DNA from: Neoscytalidium dimidiatum
Taxonomy: Eukaryota > Ascomycota > Dothideomycetes > Botryosphaeriales > Botryosphaeriaceae
DNA: 64,000 bases
Direction: 5' to 3'
Assembly: GCA_037367355.1 (NCBI GenBank)
Contig: CM074701.1
Span: 372,001-436,000, forward strand
In this document: positions 58,420-64,000 of the stretch, piece after piece
How the letters are laid out: each line of letters begins with the position of its first letter
How positions within the stretch are numbered: the stretch's first letter is position 1
Translations under genes and position numbers: made by a program
The notes under the pieces: model-generated
The model's input: the letters and a program-made list of their open reading frames with translations, nothing else
Told to the model about the DNA's origin: nothing
The model's database searches: none

Positions 58420-60499
58420 TCAACCCTTGATGTAGCTCAAGACGCGCCTCCAGCTTGGCATCCGATAATGTGCATCGAGCAGCCTAATTTCCTCTTCGGT
58501 GAGCACATGGCGCCCGCTTTTAAGATCAGCCGTCCGGACATCTTGGATCTTGGTGCGGTAGAAGATTTTGTGCGCAATGGTAAAGACCACGACGATAATG
58601 GCACCAATCATGTACTGGAAGAAAGAGTAGACCGAAGCCGAAGATGATCCCTGGATTGCTCTTGTCAGCTACTTATCAGAGAGAGATGTGCGCAACATCA
58701 AAGAGCCAGCTTACTATCGGCACAAGCCCGACATAAATACAACAGACGAGGAGAAGCGCGCAGCAGGCAGCAAGCCAGACGGTCGGTAGAGGCCAGGCCC
58801 AGCATCTGTATGCATAAACCTCTCGGAACAGCGGGTCATCCTGGGCCTTCAGCGCTTCCCGGAACCGCCAGGATGTGAGGCAGATGACCATCCAGACGAT
58901 GAAGTACGACGATGAGGTGATGGAACCCAGCCACGTGAAGACGACCACGCCAGTATCTACAATGATAAGCCCAATTCTTGATGGACTTTGCGAATTGACT
59001 TACTCGATAGGTTGATGTACGTCAACATCGTCGCAATGGGCAAGGTGATAGCCAAGCTCCACCTTGGCCTGCCCTTCGAATCGACACCGGCCAGGAACCT
59101 TGGGATGAGCTCTTGTTCGGCCATGGCGCGAAGCACCCTGGAAGCAATGTAAATGCTTTCTACAGCAACACCGGCGATTCCGATCATGATTACGACGTTG
59201 AAGAAGTCTGGCACTCCCTTAATTCCGGCATCATTCATGGCGATGACGAAGGGAGATGCCGCCGCACCCTGGCCTCCAAAGAGACGCTCGTCGTCCATAG
59301 GTACCATCAACGTGCAGAATACAACGGATATCATGTAAAGGAGAGCGTTGCGGTAGGGTATGAGCTTCGTGGCATGGGCCATAGAAATGCGAGGGCTCTC
59401 CGCTTCACCAGCCAGGATTCCGACGAACATTTGGTCACCTACGGCCCACAAAGCAAGAAGCGCGCAACTCGAGAAGCCCTGCTCGCTCGTCAATAAGAGT
59501 CGCACACACAGTAGATGCTCTGTCTTACCTGGAAGCCGTTTGCGAATACGGGAAGATTTCGCCAGTACTCGCCGTCATGGACCCTCCCCGTCGAGCCTCC
59601 CCCAGCAACGATCACGATGGAGGTGATGATAACAATGATTAGGCCGAAGATCTTAAGTAAGCCAGCAAAGTACTCGTACCAGGCGAAGTATTTGTTAGGC
59701 AGGAAGAAGAGGCCGACACAGAAGACCATGAAGACCGTCACTGTGACACAGTGTGCTCAGTAACATTCATGAAATTCATGGCCCAAGTTCTTGACTTACA
59801 CCAGACGGCTTCATGGACTGAGTTGTCAGCCCAGTAGTTTACAATGATAGTAAAAACGGTAGCCTCTGCGGACGAAACAGCAGTCCAGCCTTAGACAGGG
59901 TCAGTAACATTGATATGGATCTCGAGGGGCAAGAAAAGATGAATAGTAGGCTTACCCAGCCACTCTGCAAACCCGGCGGCAAACGCAAGAGAATGATCAA
60001 GCCAGCGGTGAGCATAATTTATGAAGTTCCCAGACACTGGAAAGGCTATCGTCATCTCCGCAAGCGTCTGCAGCGACGCCCCCACGCATGAGCAAAGAAG
60101 AGCGTATGCGAGCACCATGTTGCCCGGCCCACCTGCGTGATGCTCCGTTAGCTTACCAGAGAACAAGTTATCCACACCTGTCCACCTACCGTTGTGCAAT
60201 GCCTTTCCGGTGGCAACCATCAAGCCACTCCCAATATTGCAGCCCAGAGATCTTTTCCGTACGTCAATCGAGGCCCGGTAAAACGAGGGGGGTGTGGAAC
60301 GTACATTACCTGGGGTAATCAGCAGGTGCAAGCTATACACGACGATATGCGAGCCTATACGTACATGAACTTGGTGAGTAGAGACATTGCGCTTCAGTCT
60401 GTCTCCTTCAACCATGATTACCTCTCCAACTTCGACCTCGGCATCAGCCGAAGCCGACGTGCTCCTCGCAACCTCTTTCTCGGATTTTGCATCCATCAT
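58420..60499 (-). CDS. Amino-acid permease (APC superfamily, YAT type) with a 5-nt microexon
   Basis: Ten exons (60499-60365, 60309-60305, 60251-60190, 60132-59956, 59889-59800, 59740-59529, 59478-59004, 58956-58715, 58650-58420) sum to 1629 nt, giving 542 residues, counting nine listed coding blocks including the 5-nt second one. Family signatures: LKRNVST before TM1, SLGCNIGSGLMVATGKALHN (the substrate-binding glycine segment), TIAFPVSGNFINYA, GFAEWLGWTAV, and GVPDFFNVVIMI late. The C-terminal tail ends LLDAHYRMPSWRRVLSYIKG. It would import amino acids across the plasma membrane with protons. Without the 5-nt block the coding length is not divisible by three and the conserved HVISLGCNIG junction is lost. 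It lies near a 2-oxo-acid decarboxylase-like gene and an alcohol dehydrogenase. Confidence 0.85.
60305..60309 (-). other. Five-nucleotide microexon of the permease gene
   Basis: Intron 60310-60364 (55 nt) ends ..ccccag, and intron 60252-60304 (53 nt) starts gtacgt, leaving GTAAT between them. Both introns have a gtacgt donor and a branch-like sequence. Joining through GTAAT gives His-Val-Ile-Ser-Leu-Gly-Cys, as expected for the family. Confidence 0.7.
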
Positions 60500-61589
60500 C
60501 TTCAAGCCTACAGCAAAAGAGCAAACAGTAACAGAGCAGAGTCCTCAAGGAAACGTCAAGATACGCCAACGCTCTTAAGTACAACAAGCTTCCGAGGAGT
60601 GGGATGGATGCGTTGATAAAAAAAAAAAAAACGAGATTGGTCGTGATTGGCCGCCGTACCTTTGCCCTCGCAGCAAATCGCGATATCCGATTTGAAATCT
60701 GCCAGGAACAAGGACAAAGCCCCAATCGTCAAAGTTTTGATCCTTGCGGCGTTGCCTTCGACTATCGCGATAACAAATCCCGGGACTGTGCATCATTTCG
60801 ATAATGGAAAGTGGGATGCTGAGGTTGAGATGACAGCTCCAAAAGTAGACCTGGCCTTGAAATCGCGTGTCCTTGGTGTTCCTTGAAGAGATTGGGGTAA
60901 TGTAAACCAAATGAAAGGCAACGCTTACCTAGAAGCATCAGTATCCGATCTAGGCTCATTGAATGTGACTTGTGCTACATAACACTCTTCAGTTCATCGC
61001 TTGGCCATTATGCTGTGTGCCTATCTTCAAGATATCCAGACGTGGTATTGCCCAAGCGACTCAGAGGCATGCAGCCAGGGCATGTAATCATCCGGTACGC
61101 TCCGCGATTTGTGTCATGAGAAGGTAGACGTTCGTCGGGTAGCGATGAAGTATTTCCGTCCAGGGCGGGATGGGCTATGCCAAGCAGGCTCGCTATTTCG
61201 AGCGACGGAGGAGCATCAAGGCACGCGAACCCAGCCGATCGGAACCCAATAGCTGAGCTGGCTGCGGGGCGAAAAGCACGCATACGGCAGCATGCAGGCG
61301 CACAGTGCTCAAGGGGTGAAACAACCGGGGTCAAGCTATGAGGGGTACATACAATCGACTTCATCCGCACCGTCCTCCCTTTACTACTACTCCCTTACTT
61401 TCACAAACATCTCTACCTCGCCTCGACTCTCCAGTCCAAATTGCATCAAACTCCTCAAAACTTGTGGGTATTTAGGTTTATCTCATCTCGTAACTTCATC
61501 ACCTGCCGCCGCTGAAGCCCCTTCTCTAATGACACCGAAGAAAGAAAAGTTCTAGAAAACACACGAACCTCGCGAAAATACCATGCCGC
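60500..61589. other. Intergenic spacer
   Basis: The promoter region of the permease (with a 13-A run near 60619) and the 3' region of the MetE-like gene. No gene was recognised. Confidence 0.6.
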
Positions 61590-62924
61590 TCAGACACCGA
61601 GCTTCTCGCTGGCCAGCTTCACGCCCTTGACGCGGCTCGCAATCTTCTGGAAAGCGACATCCCTGGCAAAATCGGGAGAGCCGTGTTTCGGCTTGACGTC
61701 GACGCTGAAGGGGCTGAAGCCGCAGTCATCAGTAGCGCCCAGCTGGTCCACGGGGATATACTTCGCAGCATTGACGAGCTGCTCCGCGACCTCCTCGGGC
61801 GTCTCGACACGAGGATCAAGAGGGTTAATGACGCCAATGAACGCGACCTGCCGTCGTACCCGAGTCAGCCTGCGCACCATCCGCCGAAACCAGCCCGGTA
61901 TAAGCTTACCTGCTTCACGCCGTTCGCGTCCTTCCGGATATACTGTCCAATCTCCTTGTACACCTTCTCCTTGTCCGTCTCGCTGGCACACTGGATCAAG
62001 AAGTATCCGGCGTTCATCTGGAACATGCTGGGCAGGAGCTCGTGGTAGTCGACGTCCTTGCTGTGGACGCTGTCGCAGTCGCCGCCGGGGCAGGTGTGGA
62101 TACCGATGTTCTTACGCTCCTCCGGGGTGAAGCGGTCGAGGACCTTGTTGTTGAGGTCGATGAAGGTCTGGAGCAGGTTGGCGCCGGTCCACGGGTTGCG
62201 CGGGTCCTTCTTGGCGGCCAGGCGGCCCTCGGTGAAGTCGATGCTGACGCGCTTGGCGCCGGCCTCGAAGGTGCCGCGGATGTCCTTCTCGCACTCGTTC
62301 ACCAGGTCCTCGACGAACTGGTCCTTCGGGTAGCCCTCGATCTCGCCTGCACAAGCTCGTCAGCGGCGGAACAACACCTCTTGCGGACTCGGCCGGGCCT
62401 TGCTTACCCTGGAGCGGATACAGCAGGTAGAGCATGCTCGGGGCGATGACGGCCTGCTTGAGGCTCGCCTTCTTGGCCAATGGCTTGCTCTTCTTGTAGT
62501 AGTCGTAGGCATAGGTCTTGTACTTCAGCGGACCCTTGACGAGGCGGGGCAGCTGGCGGTGGTGGCCGTCGTCGAAGATGGCGAAGTACTGGCCGTCGGC
62601 GGCGAGGTTCTCGGCCAGGCCCTTGCCGCCGAGGGTGTCGACGATGGGGTAGGTCGCGAAGGAGGATGCCTGGCGGAGGAGCTTCTGTCAGCTGGCGGGC
62701 CACGAGCCGGAAGATGCGGGCAAGCGCAAGCGCACCCTCTGCTCGCCGTCAGTCACGAACTCGGCGCCCGTCTCCTCCATGCGCTGGACCGAGTCGGCAG
62801 CGGCCTTCTCCTGGGCGTCGAGCAGCTGCTCGCGCGTGGCATTGCCGGCGTCGTAGGCGGCAATGACGTCCTGCAGGTACTTGGGCCTGGGCAGGGATCC
62901 AACGGGCTCGGTAGGGATGGGCAT
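61590..62924 (-). CDS. MetE-like (cobalamin-independent methionine synthase family) methyltransferase
   Basis: Four exons (62924-62736, 62669-62408, 62346-61910, 61847-61590) sum to 1146 nt, giving 381 residues, about half the length of full MetE. It matches the C-terminal barrel half: PTEPVGSLPRP at the start, VTDGEQR, RVSIDFTEGRLA, then zinc-ligand candidates His-x-Cys (GIHTCPGGDC) and a later Cys (DDCGFSPFS). Members transfer methyl groups to thiols such as homocysteine. The single-barrel fungal form is of uncertain substrate, so methionine synthesis is possible but not shown; canonical MetE is probably elsewhere. A TATA-like TATATGAG lies about 120 bases upstream (minus strand, 63043-63050). 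Confidence 0.88.
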
Positions 62925-63589
62925 TGTTTCAGCGATGGGTGTTTCACGTCGTGGTTAGGGACCGCGGTACTGGGAGGGTCTTTGCAGGAGCTGGCAGCTG
63001 GGGGAGCGTGAAAGCTGCAGGACTAAGACTATGCGGAGGGCTCATATAGTGGGATGCGGGGCAGCAACGGCGCGCCCGTCTGCCCGCGACTGCCGCGACA
63101 CACCCTCATGAGTCGCGCCGCAGGGTGGAGTCGTACGATTGCGGAAGCTCCCACCGCCTTTCACCTCTCCCGGCGGCCTGCTAGCCGTGTCGGGCGTGGA
63201 CCGCTGCCTCCAAACGGTCCCTGTGGAGCTTGTTGCGCAAGGGTCCGTTGATAAACTTTTTCCGCTTCAGCAACCAAGACCTCCCGCCACAACGGCCAGC
63301 CCCGGCCTTGTCACCTTATCCGGCTCCACCTATATTTCTAGAAGCTTGTGCACTCAGTTCTGCCCCGGCGCGCCCGTTGATCCAGATGTAATGAAGACGC
63401 TGATGCCTTTGTGAGGCTGTGTGTAGGCGAATTCGCGCCAGCTGATCATGCGCTTATCGTCAAGCACTCGGACCAACCAGCATGTCCCGCAGTTTCTGGA
63501 CTGCATCTTAACCTCAGCTTTGTTTGTACACTCATCTATTCCGTGTACATGATTGCCTATAAAAGCAGAGGAACGATGTACCATGCTAT
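62925..63589. other. Intergenic spacer
   Basis: The promoter region of the MetE-like gene and 3' sequence of the alcohol dehydrogenase. No gene was recognised. Confidence 0.6.
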
Positions 63590-64000
63590 CTACTCAGTCC
63601 CGACATCTGAGACCTTAATAACGACCTTGCCAACAACGTTTCGCTTCCCGAGCTTGGTGAAGGCGTGGACGGTCTGATCAAATCTCAGCCTTTCGCTACT
63701 CACAGGATGAACGTCATGCTTTTCGACAAAACTTGCGAGTCTCTTCAGCATCTCCAAGCTGCCTGCTCCCGTAACACCTCTCGAACTATTCCCAGATCAG
63801 CTTCTGCAGAATCTTCTTAGAGGTTATTCATGTTTGAACGAACCTGTCTTACCACCTAACAAGATATTTGGGATCAAGTCAGTTTTCTGCGAATCGGACA
63901 GCATGCCGAGCATAGAGACAAGCCCGCCCATCCTGACACTGAGCACGCGACCCTTGTTCAGCCTTTATGAATAAGGCATTCGAGACCCTGATTTCACGTC
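63590..64000 (-). CDS. Zinc-type alcohol dehydrogenase, 3' part only
   Basis: The gene enters from the right edge and ends at 63590. The last exon (63777-63590) encodes VTGAGSLEMLKRLASFVEKH, DVHPVSSERLRFDQTVHAF and TKLGKRNVVGKVVIKV, the C-terminal fold of MDR alcohol dehydrogenases. Before the intron (63778-63852) comes MGGLVSMLGML...LIPNILLGG, the end of the NAD(P)-binding domain. Active-site zinc ligands and the coenzyme glycine motif lie outside the window. It may reduce aldehydes to alcohols; substrate unknown. The reading further 5' (63930-64000) was not resolved. Confidence 0.8.

Overview
The window is nuclear DNA of a filamentous ascomycete (Pezizomycotina). Nearly every gene is broken by short introns (mostly 47-120 nt, gtaagt/gtgagt donors, ..cag/..tag acceptors), and the proteome is typically fungal: FAD-linked oxidase, SDR-SDR-hydratase beta-oxidation enzyme, CE16 esterase, P450, STAND-type N-terminal domain, sugar and amino-acid permeases. 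No tRNA, rRNA, CRISPR or intact transposon was seen. Exon joins were read by eye. For nearly all genes the summed exon length is an exact multiple of three, which is the main support for the models.

Layout. 0-5 kb: a gene-poor left end, then a secreted BBE-like FAD oxidase broken by one nonsense codon. 5.2-14.7 kb: a divergent pair, a 2345-aa UPF1/ZNFX1-like helicase with an NF-X1 finger and three CbxX-type AAA ATPase domains (minus), and a 456-aa RGG-box protein (plus) whose core follows the DXO/Rai1 decapping-nuclease layout. 15.5-20.4 kb: peroxisomal multifunctional beta-oxidation enzyme (minus), divergent from a glycerate-kinase-like P-loop kinase (plus). 20.4-29.7 kb: a poor region holding one LaeA/UMTA-type methyltransferase and low-complexity repeats. 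29.7-39 kb: GDSL/CE16 esterase, maleylacetoacetate isomerase, membrane-anchored double-psi beta-barrel protein, and three fungal-specific unknowns. 39.7-45.1 kb: a decayed fungal-specific gene with four in-frame stops next to an intact protein carrying a STAND-type N-terminal domain. 45.5-48.2 kb: a Ser/Thr-rich GPI-type surface protein and a small unknown. 49.1-64 kb: P450, pyruvate-decarboxylase-like TPP enzyme with one frameshift, single-pass surface protein, sugar transporter, amino-acid permease with a 5-nt microexon, MetE-like methyltransferase, and the 3' end of a zinc alcohol dehydrogenase.

How the genes may work together. The divergent 5-15 kb pair is the best candidate for an undescribed system: an RNA helicase/zinc-finger/AAA remodelling protein sharing a 650-bp promoter region with a probable RNA 5'-end nuclease. 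The beta-oxidation gene contains an intron whose retention would end the protein in Ser-Lys-Leu, suggesting a second peroxisomal isoform without the hydratase domain. The right-hand block (permease, 2-oxo-acid decarboxylase-like enzyme, alcohol dehydrogenase, sugar transporter) has the parts of an Ehrlich-type amino-acid-to-alcohol route, although the decarboxylase is frameshifted here.
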